From positions 1 to 64,000 of the forward strand of contig NZ_MVIJ01000015.1 in assembly GCF_002086735.1 (NCBI RefSeq): DNA of 64,000 bases. Direction: 5' to 3'. A program made the translations under genes and the position numbers. This document shows, one piece after another, positions 33,607 through 42,255 of this stretch (its first letter is position 1; the number at the start of each line of letters is the position of its first letter). This DNA is from Mycobacterium scrofulaceum. GTDB taxonomy: Bacteria; Actinomycetota; Actinomycetes; Mycobacteriales; Mycobacteriaceae. The notes under the pieces are model-generated. The model ran no database searches and was not told the origin of the DNA. It saw nothing but the letters and a program-made list of their open reading frames with translations.

Positions 33607-34329
33607 ATGGAACTCGAATCTCAGATCGCGCTGGTGACCGGTGGTACGGCGGGCATCGGCCTGGAATCGGCCCGCCTGCTGGCCGGCGAGGGCGCCGAGG
33701 TGGTGATCTCCGGGCGCGACGCCGAGCGCGGCGCCCGGGCGGTGGCCGAAATCGACGGCAAGGTCCGGTTCGTCCGGGCCGATCTCGGTGACATGGATTC
33801 CGTCGCCGAGCTGGTGGAGCAAGCAGTTTCGGTGGACATCCTGGTCAACAACGCGGGCGCCTTCCCGGTCGCACCCACCGTGGAGCAGGATCCGGCCTCG
33901 TACGGGGTCATGTTCGACACCAACGTGCGCGGGGCCTACTTCCTGGTCGCCGCGCTCGCTCGGGGCATGATGGCCCGCGGGGGCGGCAGCATCGTCAACG
34001 TCACGTCGCTGGCGGCGGCCAAGGGCATGCCGGGCGCGTCGGTCTACGGGGCGACGAAGGCGGCGCTGGCGTCGCTGACGCGCACGTGGGCCGCCGAATT
34101 CGGCCCGCACGGTGTCCGGGTGAACAGCGTCTCGCCGGGGCCCACCCGCACCGCGGGCGTCCTGGCGGAGTGGGGCGAGTCCATCGAGGACATCGGCACC
34201 GGTCTCCCATTGCGCCGCACCGCGCGCCCGGCCGAGATCGCGCAGGCCGTGCTGTTCCTGGCGTCACCGCGGGCCAGCTACGTGACGGGCTCGACGCTTT
34301 ACGTCGACGGCGGCGGTGCCGCGGTCTGA
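33607..34329 (+). CDS. Short-chain dehydrogenase/reductase
   Basis: 240 residues. TGGTAGIGLESARLL, SGRD after beta-2, NNAGAF, NVTS and YGATK give a complete SDR site, and the C-terminus TGSTLYVDGGGAAV is typical of FabG-like tetramers. Upstream in-frame GTG (33601) and TTG (33595) are possible starts. It is only distantly similar to the preceding SDR gene, so this is not a tandem duplication. Confidence 0.85.
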   Translation: MELESQIALVTGGTAGIGLESARLLAGEGAEVVISGRDAERGARAVAEIDGKVRFVRADLGDMDSVAELVEQAVSVDILVNNAGAFPVAPTVEQDPASYGVMFDTNVRGAYFLVAALARGMMARGGGSIVNVTSLAAAKGMPGASVYGATKAALASLTRTWAAEFGPHGVRVNSVSPGPTRTAGVLAEWGESIEDIGTGLPLRRTARPAEIAQAVLFLASPRASYVTGSTLYVDGGGAAV

Positions 34330-34380
34330 ACAGACGCCGAATCTGAACCTTTTTCGCCGACCGGTCGTGGATGATCATCG

Positions 34381-35745
34381 ATGATGCGCCGCATCCGCGA
34401 GCCCGACAGCCATGACACCGAGCCGGCCGATTCCGGCGGCTACGGGTTTCCCGCGCGGCTGTGGCGGGCGCTGGACGCGCACCCGCCGCCCGGGGTCGAG
34501 CGGGCCCAGCGGTGGCGCAGCCCGCTGCGGGGGCCGTGGCTGACATCGGTGTTCGGTTTGGTGCTGCTGGTGACGCTGCCGATCGTCATCCTCACCGGCC
34601 TGCTGTCCTACATCGCCTACGGCCCGCGGTTCGGCCAGGCCATCCCCGGTGACGTCGGGTGGTTGAAGCTGCCGACGTTCGACTGGCCGACCAATCCGTC
34701 GTGGCTGTATCGGCTGACCCAGGGGTTGCACGTCGGGCTCGGGCTGGTCCTGATCCCGGTGGTGCTGGCCAAGCTGTGGTCGGTGATACCGCGGCTGTTC
34801 GCCTGGCCCCCCGCCCGGTCCATAGCCCAACTGCTGGAACGGGTTTCGCTGCTGATGTTGGTCGGCGGCATCCTCTTCGAGATCGTCACGGGCGTGCTGA
34901 ACATCCAGTACGACTACATCTTCGGGTTCAGCTTCTACACCGCGCACTACTTCGGCGCCTGGGTGTTCATCGCGGGATTCGTCGTGCATATCGCGATCAA
35001 GATCCCGACGATGTGGTCCGGCCTGCGTTCGATCTCGGCGCGCGACGTGCTGCGCACCGGGCGCGCGGAGACCCGGGCCGAACGGTGGGAGCCCGACGGG
35101 CTGGTCGCCGCGGACCCGCAGCCCGCGACGATGAGTCGCCGCGGTGCCCTGGCGTTGGTGGGCGGCGGCGCGGTGTTCATGGCCGTCATCACCGCGGGGC
35201 AGACGCTGGGCGGCTACGCCCGGCCCGCCGCACTGCTGCTGCCGCGGGGGCGCACCCGCGGGCGCGGACCCAACGACTTCGAGGTCAACCGGACCGCGTC
35301 CGTTGCCGGCATCTCCGCCGGGAACACCGGCGAGCGCTGGCGGCTCACGCTGACCGGGGGGCCCCGCGCCGTCGTCCTGGACCGCTCCGCGCTCCTGGCG
35401 ATGCCGCAGCACACCGCGGTGCTGCCGATCGCCTGTGTGGAAGGCTGGTCCACCACCCAGACGTGGACCGGCGTGCGACTGGCGGACCTGGCCCGACTGG
35501 CCGGCGTCGCCGCACCGGAGTCGGCGTTCGTCTCGTCGCTGGAGCGCTCGGGCGCGTTCGGGCGTGCGACGCTGCAACAAAGCCAGGTGCTGCACCCCGA
35601 CGCCCTGCTGGCCTTGCGGGTCAACGGCAGCGACCTGTCCCCGGACCACGGCTTCCCGGCGCGCATCGTCGTGCCGGCGCTACCCGGGGTGCACAACACC
35701 AAGTGGGTGGAGTCGATAGCCTTCCGGGCGGTCCCGAATGCATAG
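34381..35745 (+). CDS. Fused cytochrome b561-like / sulfite-oxidase-type molybdopterin protein
   Basis: 454 residues. The N-terminal ~230 residues hold about four membrane helices with His residues (LTQGLHVGLG, TAHYFGAW, FVVHIAIK) placed to bind two haems b. After a Tat-like segment (SRRGALALVGGG), the C-terminal domain has the sulfite-oxidase Mo-pterin fold with the Mo-binding Cys352 in PIACVEGWSTTQTW and FPARIVVPALPG. It resembles YedY/MsrP plus its haem subunit in one chain, probably passing electrons between the quinone pool and the cell envelope. An 8-nt overlap links it to a small membrane protein. Substrate unknown. Confidence 0.8.
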   Translation: MMRRIREPDSHDTEPADSGGYGFPARLWRALDAHPPPGVERAQRWRSPLRGPWLTSVFGLVLLVTLPIVILTGLLSYIAYGPRFGQAIPGDVGWLKLPTFDWPTNPSWLYRLTQGLHVGLGLVLIPVVLAKLWSVIPRLFAWPPARSIAQLLERVSLLMLVGGILFEIVTGVLNIQYDYIFGFSFYTAHYFGAWVFIAGFVVHIAIKIPTMWSGLRSISARDVLRTGRAETRAERWEPDGLVAADPQPATMSRRGALALVGGGAVFMAVITAGQTLGGYARPAALLLPRGRTRGRGPNDFEVNRTASVAGISAGNTGERWRLTLTGGPRAVVLDRSALLAMPQHTAVLPIACVEGWSTTQTWTGVRLADLARLAGVAAPESAFVSSLERSGAFGRATLQQSQVLHPDALLALRVNGSDLSPDHGFPARIVVPALPGVHNTKWVESIAFRAVPNA

Positions 35746-36214
35746 CGCGCGAAGCGGTTTCGTCAAGCTGTACGGTTCCCGCCCGTTGCATCTGCTGACC
35801 CTGATCGCCGGATTGGCGCTGTTGGCCTACGAGGTGGCCACCATCAGACCGGTCGCGCTGTGGAACCCCGCGGTGTGGTGGCAGTCCATCATCGTGTGGT
35901 TCGCCGCGGCCATCGTCGCCCACGACCTGCTGTTGTTCCCGATCTACGCGCTACTCGACCGGTTGCTGTCGCGGACCGCCGACCGGCTCGCGCCGCGCGG
36001 CGTGCCCGTGCTCAACCACATCCGGGTGCCCGCGCTGGGTGCGGGCCTGACGCTGCTGGTGTTCCTGCCCGGCATCATCAAGCAGGGCGCCGCCACGTAT
36101 GTGGCCGCGACCGGCCAGACCCAGGATCCGTTTCTCGGCCGCTGGCTGCTGCTGACCGCGGCGATGTTCGGGGTCAGCGCCGCGATCTACGCAGTGCGCG
36201 TCGCCGGGCGATGA
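35738..36214 (+). CDS. Small integral membrane protein coupled to the Mo/haem fusion
   Basis: 158 residues with about four hydrophobic segments (LLTLIAGLALLAYEV, SIIVWFAAAIVAHDLLLFPIYALL, LGAGLTLLVFLPGIIK, WLLLTAAMFGVSAAIY). The start overlaps the fusion gene by 8 nt, so translation is coupled. No cofactor motif is seen except scattered His. It may anchor or stabilise the oxidoreductase. No family is recognised with certainty. Confidence 0.75.
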   Translation: MHSARSGFVKLYGSRPLHLLTLIAGLALLAYEVATIRPVALWNPAVWWQSIIVWFAAAIVAHDLLLFPIYALLDRLLSRTADRLAPRGVPVLNHIRVPALGAGLTLLVFLPGIIKQGAATYVAATGQTQDPFLGRWLLLTAAMFGVSAAIYAVRVAGR

Positions 36215-36482
36215 ACCGCCGCGGCGATCTGCTCGGGGTGGTCCTCCTGCAGAAAATGCTTGGCGGGCAATAGCACCGGGTCTCCCGCGCCCACGGCGCG
36301 CTGGGCCGCGACGCCGTAGCGTCGCCAGGGGAGCATCGCGTCGCGCGCACCCCACACGCCTGCACCGGGGGCGCGCCGCGCGGGCCGTCGTCGATCACGA
36401 ATGACGAGACGCCGGCCGCGGTGAAGGTGCGCCCGGACCGTCGATAGTTTTCGAGCGGCCGGGTGGTCTCGGCGGCGGTCAT
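36187..36482 (-). pseudogene. Remnant of a haloalkane-dehalogenase-like alpha/beta hydrolase
   Basis: Two pieces of one gene are joined out of frame. The N-terminal piece starts at the ATG at 36482 and runs to about 36370 (FTAAGVSSFVIDDGPRGAPPV, the strand before the missing HGxP motif). The C-terminal piece, in another frame from about 36366 to the stop at 36187, reads VWGARDAMLPWRRYG and LLPAKHFLQEDHPEQIAAAV, the acid and His end typical of haloalkane dehalogenases. Around 200 residues between, including the nucleophile, are gone. The tail overlaps the end of the convergent membrane-protein gene by 28 nt. Confidence 0.72.
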
Positions 36483-36591
36483 GTGACCGGTTGCGGGTCG
36501 GCGCGGGGCATCCTCCCATGCAACCGGATGCCGGGCCGCCGGCGACGCCGGCGCTCATTTCCATGCGCGATGGGCGTCATCGGAGGCCGCA

Positions 36592-37551
36592 ATGGAACAG
36601 CGGCCGGTGCGCGTCGTGTTGGAGTACGGCATGGACATCTCGGATCTGCGCGCCTTCGTCGCGGTGGTGGAGGAGCGGGGACTCTCGGCCGCCGCGCGTC
36701 GCTTGCACCTCAGCCAGCCGTCGCTGTCCCAGACGATCCAGGCCCTCGAGAAGCACCTCGACGTGCGGCTGTTCACCCGCAGCAGCGCGGGCGTGGCGCC
36801 CACCGCGGCGGGGATGACGTTGTTGGGCGAGGCGCGGGCGGTGATCGCCCGCTACGACCAGGCGCTCGCCGCCATGGCCAAGCACTCGGCGCAGGTCGGG
36901 CGCTCGTTGCGGGTTGGCGTTCCGCTCGAGTTGCCGCCGCAACCGCTGGCCGGGGCGCTCGCGTCGTTGTCGGCGGCGTTCCCGCTGACCGTGGTGGAGA
37001 TTCGCCACCTGCCGACCGCCCGGCAGATCGAAGCGCTGCACGACGGGGAGCTGGACGTGGGGTTGGTGCGGGAACGGCCGGTCGGTGGGCGTCTCGACGT
37101 CTCGATCGCCATCGAGGAACCGCTGGGCGTGTTGCTCGCGGTGGAGCAGGCCGACGCCATGGAAACCGTCGACGGGACGGTGCGCCTCGATCGATTGTCC
37201 GGTCTGCACTGGCTCGGCTTTCCCCGCGGCGGCAGCCCGGCCTGGTACGACGAACTGACCGCCGTGTTGCGCAGCCACGGGATCGAGCCCGGGCCGCCGG
37301 AATCCTACGACCAGGACCTGTTGCCCGAGGTGAAGGTGGCCGCGGTCAGTGCGGGCGGGAAATTCGCGTTGGCGCCGGCCGGGCGGCTGGACCCGCTGCC
37401 GAACTCGGTGCGCTGGCTTCCTCTGGCCGGGCGTCCGCTGGTGCGCCGCACCTGGGTGGCGTGGGCGGCCGCGTCGCGGCGGCGCGACCTCGCCCATCTC
37501 GTCGCCGCCCTGGAGGGGGCGCCCGAGCTACATGTTGGCGATGATCTGTAG
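36592..37551 (+). CDS. LysR-family transcriptional regulator
   Basis: 319 residues. The N-terminal winged helix is typical: LRAFVAVVEERGLSAAARRLHLSQPSLSQTIQALEKHLDVRLFTRS, followed by a periplasmic-binding-like effector domain. The ATG at 36592 has GGAGG 5 nt upstream; the ATG at 36631 (MDISDLRAF) also has GGAG and is the more usual LysR start. LysR proteins normally regulate a divergent neighbour. Here that neighbour is the dehalogenase remnant, so the regulator may have lost its local target. Confidence 0.85.
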   Translation: MEQRPVRVVLEYGMDISDLRAFVAVVEERGLSAAARRLHLSQPSLSQTIQALEKHLDVRLFTRSSAGVAPTAAGMTLLGEARAVIARYDQALAAMAKHSAQVGRSLRVGVPLELPPQPLAGALASLSAAFPLTVVEIRHLPTARQIEALHDGELDVGLVRERPVGGRLDVSIAIEEPLGVLLAVEQADAMETVDGTVRLDRLSGLHWLGFPRGGSPAWYDELTAVLRSHGIEPGPPESYDQDLLPEVKVAAVSAGGKFALAPAGRLDPLPNSVRWLPLAGRPLVRRTWVAWAAASRRRDLAHLVAALEGAPELHVGDDL

Positions 37552-37887
37552 CCGCCGGGCGCTGTACTCGGTGTCGGAGATGGCGCCGCTGGCGTGCAGG
37601 TCCTCGAGCTGCGTGAGGCGCTCGGAAAGCGTCGGATCGGGCAGCGGGAGCGCCGCCGGGTGGGCGCGGATGCCGCCGGTCTGCCGCAGGGTGGCGCCCT
37701 TGGTGGTCCACCCGGCGCCCAGGTCGACGAGCCGCAACGCGAACAGGACGCCGGCGCCCGTGATCGGCAGCCCCAGGTAGAGCATCCATCCCAGCGGCAC
37801 CCCGGCCCGGCTGAGCGCGAAATAACGGGTCAGCAGCACGAGCGCCAGCATCCCGCCGGCCAGCAGCACGACGACCTTGCTCTTCAT
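37528..37887 (-). CDS. Two-helix membrane protein with C-terminal SHOCT domain
   Basis: 119 residues. Two hydrophobic helices (about 5-20 and 33-52) are followed by a linker and the SHOCT motif (LTQLEDLHASGAISDTEYSARRLQII), a short oligomerisation or targeting module. AGGGAGG lies 8 nt before the ATG at 37887. The 3' end overlaps the LysR gene by 24 nt, tail to tail. SHOCT proteins are often stress-linked, but no function can be assigned. Confidence 0.8.
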   Translation of the reverse strand: MKSKVVVLLAGGMLALVLLTRYFALSRAGVPLGWMLYLGLPITGAGVLFALRLVDLGAGWTTKGATLRQTGGIRAHPAALPLPDPTLSERLTQLEDLHASGAISDTEYSARRLQIIANM

Positions 37888-38088
37888 CCGCGGTGTACCT
37901 CCCTATAGTTCGCCGCCGGCGGCAGCGGTGGTAACTGGTGGGCCAAGTCCAGACCACCCGCGCCGCTACCGATCCCAACGGGCGCCGGTCGACCTCACCG
38001 TCGCGGTCCGGCCTTGGAGGATTCTTGGCGACTTCTTTGAATGTTCTTTCAACCCGGCGGCTGGTCTGCGCGTCGCGCGTTGGGTAAC

Positions 38089-38094
38089 TACAGT
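38089..38094 (+). promoter_or_regulatory. -10 box TACAGT, predicted leaderless promoter
   Basis: TACAGT, then 8 nt, then the ATG at 38103. The same hexamer precedes the starts at 10463 and 16877 at 6-8 nt. Confidence 0.5.
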
Positions 38095-38102
38095 GAAAAG
38101 GC

Positions 38103-38429
38103 ATGGGGAACCTACAGACCAGGACGGCGGCGGCACTGTGCGCCTGCGGGGCCGCGCTGGTTCTGGCCTTCGGTTGGTCGCCCGGTGACGCCACCGCCAG
38201 GGCGGCGACCCCCGCTTCTGCCGCGACCCTGGGTTCTTCGGGCGTGACGCCCGCGCCGCCGCCGACTCCGGGCGGCGCCCTGCCCGTGCAACCCGCGGGT
38301 GGGGGTGGCTGCATCATCGGGCTCAACTGTGGCTGCACACGCAACTGCCACAAGCCCCACCCGCGTCCGCCGAACGTCGCGGGCGACCCGCAACACGCCG
38401 CACCGATTCCCGCCCCGCAAGACCCGTAG
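38103..38429 (+). CDS. Small secreted Cys-rich protein
   Basis: 108 residues. Residues 1-36 look like a Sec signal peptide: a basic start, the hydrophobic core AAALCACGAALVLAFG and a likely AxA cleavage site near ATARAA. A Pro/Ala-rich stretch follows, then CIIGLNCGCTRNCHKPH with four closely spaced Cys and a Pro-rich tail. The cysteines could form disulfides or bind metal outside the cell. No known family is recognised. A -10 box directly upstream suggests a leaderless mRNA. Confidence 0.72.
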   Translation: MGNLQTRTAAALCACGAALVLAFGWSPGDATARAATPASAATLGSSGVTPAPPPTPGGALPVQPAGGGGCIIGLNCGCTRNCHKPHPRPPNVAGDPQHAAPIPAPQDP

Positions 38430-38463
38430 CGGGCGTTGCGGGCGGGACCGCCCGCGGCTTCCC

Positions 38464-38469
38464 TATCAT
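38464..38469 (+). promoter_or_regulatory. -10 box TATCAT, predicted leaderless promoter
   Basis: TATCAT ends 6 nt before the ATG at 38476, in the 46-nt gap after the secreted-protein gene. It marks the start of a separate ligase-aldolase transcript. Confidence 0.55.
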
Positions 38470-38475
38470 CTGCTC

Positions 38476-40071
38476 ATGGAAACCGCGGGCTCGCCGGCAT
38501 TCACTGACGAGGACGCGGCCCGATTCCGCGCCGCCGGCTTCTGGGCTGACACGACGCTGTCGGACGCGGTGCGCTCCAACGCCGAGGAATCACCCGATCG
38601 TCGCGCCTATGTCGACCATCCGGGCGCGGCGCTAACCTGGCACCAATTCGACCGCGCCGCAACGTCTCTGGGTGAACAACTGGCGGGCGCGGGGGTGGCG
38701 CCCGGCGACCGGGTGGGGGTGTGGCACGGTGACTCCGCGGCGCTGCACGTGCTCTTCGTCGCGGTCGAGCGGTGCGGGGCCGTCGTCGTCGGCGTCGGGG
38801 CGCGGGCCGGCACGCGTGAGGTCGCGGCGATACTGCGCAGTGCGCGGCCGAAGCTCCTGATCAGCGACCGGCAGCGCGGCACCGAGGCGGCGGCCGTCGC
38901 CCGCGAGCTGTCGCTACCCACGCTGGTCGTCACCGCCGATGCCGGCGGCGCGCCCCGACTCGACGGCCCGCCGGCGGAGCTGCCTGCCGAATCTTCGCTC
39001 GGGCCCGACGACGTCTTCCTCATCAACTCCACCTCCGGGACCACCGGGCTGCCCAAGTGCGTGGTGCACACCCAGAACCGTTGGTACTACTTCCACCAGA
39101 AGGCCGTCGCGAACGGGCTGCTCACCGGGGAAGACGTTTTCCTGCCGGTCATTCCCACGCCGTTCGGCTTCGGGCTGTGGACCAGCCACACCACGCCGAT
39201 CTACCTGGGCGCCACCGCCGTGATCCTGGACCGGTTCAGCACGGCGGCGACCTGCGAGGCGATCTCCCGGCACGGGGTCAGCGTCTTGTGTTGTGTCAGC
39301 ACGCAATTGACCATGCTGATGGCGGATCCCGCGACCCGTGGCCACGACCTCAGCTCGCTGCGTGTGGTGTTCACCGGCGGCGAGGCGCTGCCATACCGGC
39401 CGGCCGCCGAGTTCGAGGAGCTCACCGGCGCCACGATCCTGCAGTTCTACGGCTCGAACGAAACCGGCGTGCTGAGCGCGACGACGCTCGAAGACTCGCG
39501 CGAACGCCGGCTGCGCACGGGCGGCCGGATCGTCCCCGAGATGGCGGTCCGCCTGTTCGACGGGGAACGGGACGTCACCGCGACGGGACGGGGCCAACCC
39601 GCCTGCCGCGGACCGGCGACCAGCCTCGGGTATTTGGGCGGGACCGACCACGACAAGCTGTTCACCCCGGACGGCTGGATGCGGATGGGCGACATCTGCG
39701 AAATCGACGCGGACGGCTACCTGACCGTCACCGGGCGCACCTCCGACTTCATCCTGCGCGGCGGCAAGAACATCAGCGCGACCCAGGTCGAGGACGCCGT
39801 CACGACCCACCCCGCCGTCGCGGTGGCGGCGGCGGTCGCGATGCCCGACGAGGTGTTCGGCGAAAAGGTCTGCCTGTACGCCGAACTCGTCGACTCGGCC
39901 ACCCTCGAGCTCGCAGACTTGATCGAACACCTGCTGGCGCTGGGAGTATCCAAGGAGCTGCTGCCCGAGCGACTCGTCGTGGTCGACGAGCTTCCGCGAT
40001 CCTCCGGTGGCAAGGTTGCCAAAGGCCGGCTCCGCGAGGATATTCGAGCGAGAACGAAGGGGAGACGATGA
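38476..40071 (+). CDS. AMP-forming acyl/aryl-CoA ligase
   Basis: 531 residues. P-loop STSGTTGLPK, FYGSNETG, WMRMGDICEIDADGY, GRTSDFILRGGKNIS and the catalytic Lys near SSGGKVAKGRL are all intact. The layout is that of benzoate/cyclohexanecarboxylate-type ligases, but the acid-binding pocket cannot be read by eye. It overlaps the aldolase gene by 4 nt (ATGA), so the two are one transcriptional unit, with an amidohydrolase and a methyltransferase downstream. Confidence 0.87.
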   Translation: METAGSPAFTDEDAARFRAAGFWADTTLSDAVRSNAEESPDRRAYVDHPGAALTWHQFDRAATSLGEQLAGAGVAPGDRVGVWHGDSAALHVLFVAVERCGAVVVGVGARAGTREVAAILRSARPKLLISDRQRGTEAAAVARELSLPTLVVTADAGGAPRLDGPPAELPAESSLGPDDVFLINSTSGTTGLPKCVVHTQNRWYYFHQKAVANGLLTGEDVFLPVIPTPFGFGLWTSHTTPIYLGATAVILDRFSTAATCEAISRHGVSVLCCVSTQLTMLMADPATRGHDLSSLRVVFTGGEALPYRPAAEFEELTGATILQFYGSNETGVLSATTLEDSRERRLRTGGRIVPEMAVRLFDGERDVTATGRGQPACRGPATSLGYLGGTDHDKLFTPDGWMRMGDICEIDADGYLTVTGRTSDFILRGGKNISATQVEDAVTTHPAVAVAAAVAMPDEVFGEKVCLYAELVDSATLELADLIEHLLALGVSKELLPERLVVVDELPRSSGGKVAKGRLREDIRARTKGRR

Positions 40072-40841
40072 ACGCTCCTAACCCGCGCCGGGGTGGCCTG
40101 GAAGTCTGGGCACCGTCGGTCGTTCCCCCGATCGGGGTCGACCTGTCCGACGAGCAGGCGCTCGCGGTCGCCTTCCGTCACCTGGCCGGCATCGGATTCG
40201 CCGAGAACATGGCGGGACACATCACCTGGCAGCCGGACGGGCAGGCGGAAATGCTCGTCAATCCGTGGGGGCTGTGGTGGCAGGAGATCACCGCGTCCGA
40301 CATCTGCGTGGTCGACGCCGACGCCCGGGTCCTGCGCGGCCGCTGGGACGTCACCCCGGCGATCCACATCCACACCGAGCTGCACCGCGTCCGCGACGAC
40401 GCCCGGGTCGTCATCCACAACCACCCGTATTACGTGTGCGTGCTCGCCGCCCTGGGCAGGCTCCCCGAACTGGTGCACCAGACCGGTTCGCTCTTCCTCG
40501 ACGACCTGTGCCTGGTCGACACGTACGACGGGGAAATCGACGGCCCCGGCCGCGCGGCCGAACTGGCCACCCGCATCGGCGGCGCCAACCTGACCATTCT
40601 GGCCAACCACGGCGTCATCGCGACCGGTCGCAACCTCCCGCAGGCCGTCTACCGGGCGGCGTCCATCGAACGGGTATGCAAGCTGGCCTACGACGTCATG
40701 CTCACCGGCAGGGACCCGGTGAAGATGAATTGGTCCGACATGGCGGGCATGCAGCGGTCGCTGATCGAGCGCGCCGCCGACGTGTACTGGGCGGGGGCGG
40801 CACGGATGACCATCAAGGCCGACCCCGACGTGCTCACGTGA
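40068..40841 (+). CDS. Class II aldolase/adducin-family protein
   Basis: 257 residues. The Zn site is visible: the HIHTELH region, VIHNHPYYV (His-x-His) and the later His in ILANHGVIATG. Family members cleave or decarboxylate phosphorylated or hydroxylated carbonyl compounds, and the adducin branch includes non-sugar aldolases. The ATG overlaps the ligase stop. The pairing of a CoA ligase with a class II aldolase suggests C-C cleavage or decarboxylation in the catabolism of a carboxylic acid. Substrate unknown. Confidence 0.85.
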   Translation: MNAPNPRRGGLEVWAPSVVPPIGVDLSDEQALAVAFRHLAGIGFAENMAGHITWQPDGQAEMLVNPWGLWWQEITASDICVVDADARVLRGRWDVTPAIHIHTELHRVRDDARVVIHNHPYYVCVLAALGRLPELVHQTGSLFLDDLCLVDTYDGEIDGPGRAAELATRIGGANLTILANHGVIATGRNLPQAVYRAASIERVCKLAYDVMLTGRDPVKMNWSDMAGMQRSLIERAADVYWAGAARMTIKADPDVLT

Positions 40842-40983
40842 CCGCGGTTGGGGGTGCGGTAACGGCGTTGGGTGTGCACTCACGGCGGCGGCGGCGGCGA
40901 CATGCCCGGCGGCTGTGCCGTCAGCTCACGCGCAAAGCCATGGCCGCACTTTCAAGCGTCCCGTCTCGCAAGGAGATTGAAGA

Positions 40984-42252
40984 GTGAAATCGATCGACGA
41001 GCTGGCCGGCGACCTGCGCTTCACCACCGCCAAGACCGGCGAGCAGCGCTCGGTCACCTTCCTGCCGGACCCGCCCCGCGCCCCGCGGCGCTACACCGTG
41101 ATCTCGGTCGACGATCACATCGTCGAGCCGCCCGACACCTTCACCGGACGGTTGCCGCGCAAGTTCGCCGACCGCGCGCCCAGGGTCGTGGAGACCGACA
41201 GCGGCGGACAGACCTGGGTCTACGACGGGCGGCAACTGCCCAACGTCGGGTTCAACGCCGTCGTGGGCCGGCCGGTGGCGGAGTACGGCTTCGAGCCGGT
41301 TCGATTCGACCAGATGCGCCGGGGCGCCTGGGATATCCACGAGCGTGTCAGGGACATGGACCTCAACGGCATCTACGCCTCGCTCAATTTCCCGTCCTTC
41401 CTGCCCGGGTTCGCCGGCCAACGCCTACAGCAGGTGACCACCGACCGCGACCTCGCGCTCGCCTCGGTGCGCGCCTGGAACGACTGGCATCTCGAGGTGT
41501 GGGCCGGCTCGTACCCCGAGCGGATCATCCCGTGCCAGCTGCCGTGGCTGCTGGACCCCGAACTCGGCGCGCGGATGATCTACGAGAACGCCGAGCGCGG
41601 CTTCCACGCGGTGACGTTCAGCGAGAACCCGGCGATGCTGGGGTTGCCGAGCATCCACTCCGGCCATTGGGACCCGATTATGGCGGCGTGTGCCGAGACG
41701 GGCACCGTGGTGAACCTGCACATCGGATCCTCGGGGTCCTCGCCGTCCACCACCGACGACGCGCCGCCGGACGTGCAGGGCGTGTTGTTTTTCGCATATG
41801 CCATCTCGGCGGCGGTCGACTGGCTGTATTCCGGCCTGCCCAGCAGGTTCCCCGACCTGAAGATCTGCCTGTCGGAGGGCGGCATCGGCTGGGTCGCCGG
41901 GCTGCTGGACCGCCTCGACCACATGCTCAGCTATCACGCGATGTACGGAACCTGGCAGGCCCTGGGCGAAAGGCTTACTCCCGCCGAGGTATTCACCAGG
42001 AATTTCTGGTTCTGCGCGGTGGAGGACAAGTCGTCGTTCGTGCAGCGCGACCGGATCGGTGTGGACAACATCATGCTGGAGGCCGACTACCCGCACTGCG
42101 ACTCCACCTGGCCCCACACCCAGCAGACGATCCACGAGCAAATCGGTGACCTGCCGGCCGATGTCGTCCGGAAGTTCAGCTGGGAGAACGCTTCACGTTT
42201 GTACCGGCATCCGGTGCTTCCCGACGTGCAGCGGAATCCGGACGCGTTCTGA
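40984..42252 (+). CDS. Amidohydrolase family 2 protein (metal-dependent hydrolase or decarboxylase)
   Basis: 422 residues, TIM barrel. VDDHIVEPPDTF near residue 40, HIGSSG, SEGGIGWVAGLLDR and EADYPHCDSTWPHT are hallmarks of this family, which mycobacteria hold in many copies near aromatic and steroid degradation genes. GTG start, with AGGAG 8 nt upstream. A methyltransferase gene follows after 3 nt. Reaction uncertain: hydrolysis or non-oxidative decarboxylation are both known in the family. Confidence 0.87.
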   Translation: MKSIDELAGDLRFTTAKTGEQRSVTFLPDPPRAPRRYTVISVDDHIVEPPDTFTGRLPRKFADRAPRVVETDSGGQTWVYDGRQLPNVGFNAVVGRPVAEYGFEPVRFDQMRRGAWDIHERVRDMDLNGIYASLNFPSFLPGFAGQRLQQVTTDRDLALASVRAWNDWHLEVWAGSYPERIIPCQLPWLLDPELGARMIYENAERGFHAVTFSENPAMLGLPSIHSGHWDPIMAACAETGTVVNLHIGSSGSSPSTTDDAPPDVQGVLFFAYAISAAVDWLYSGLPSRFPDLKICLSEGGIGWVAGLLDRLDHMLSYHAMYGTWQALGERLTPAEVFTRNFWFCAVEDKSSFVQRDRIGVDNIMLEADYPHCDSTWPHTQQTIHEQIGDLPADVVRKFSWENASRLYRHPVLPDVQRNPDAF

Positions 42253-42255
42253 GCC

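Noticed and set aside
40868-40890. A GGC trinucleotide run before the amidohydrolase gene
   Set aside because: Very short and ordinary for GC-rich DNA; no function is suggested.
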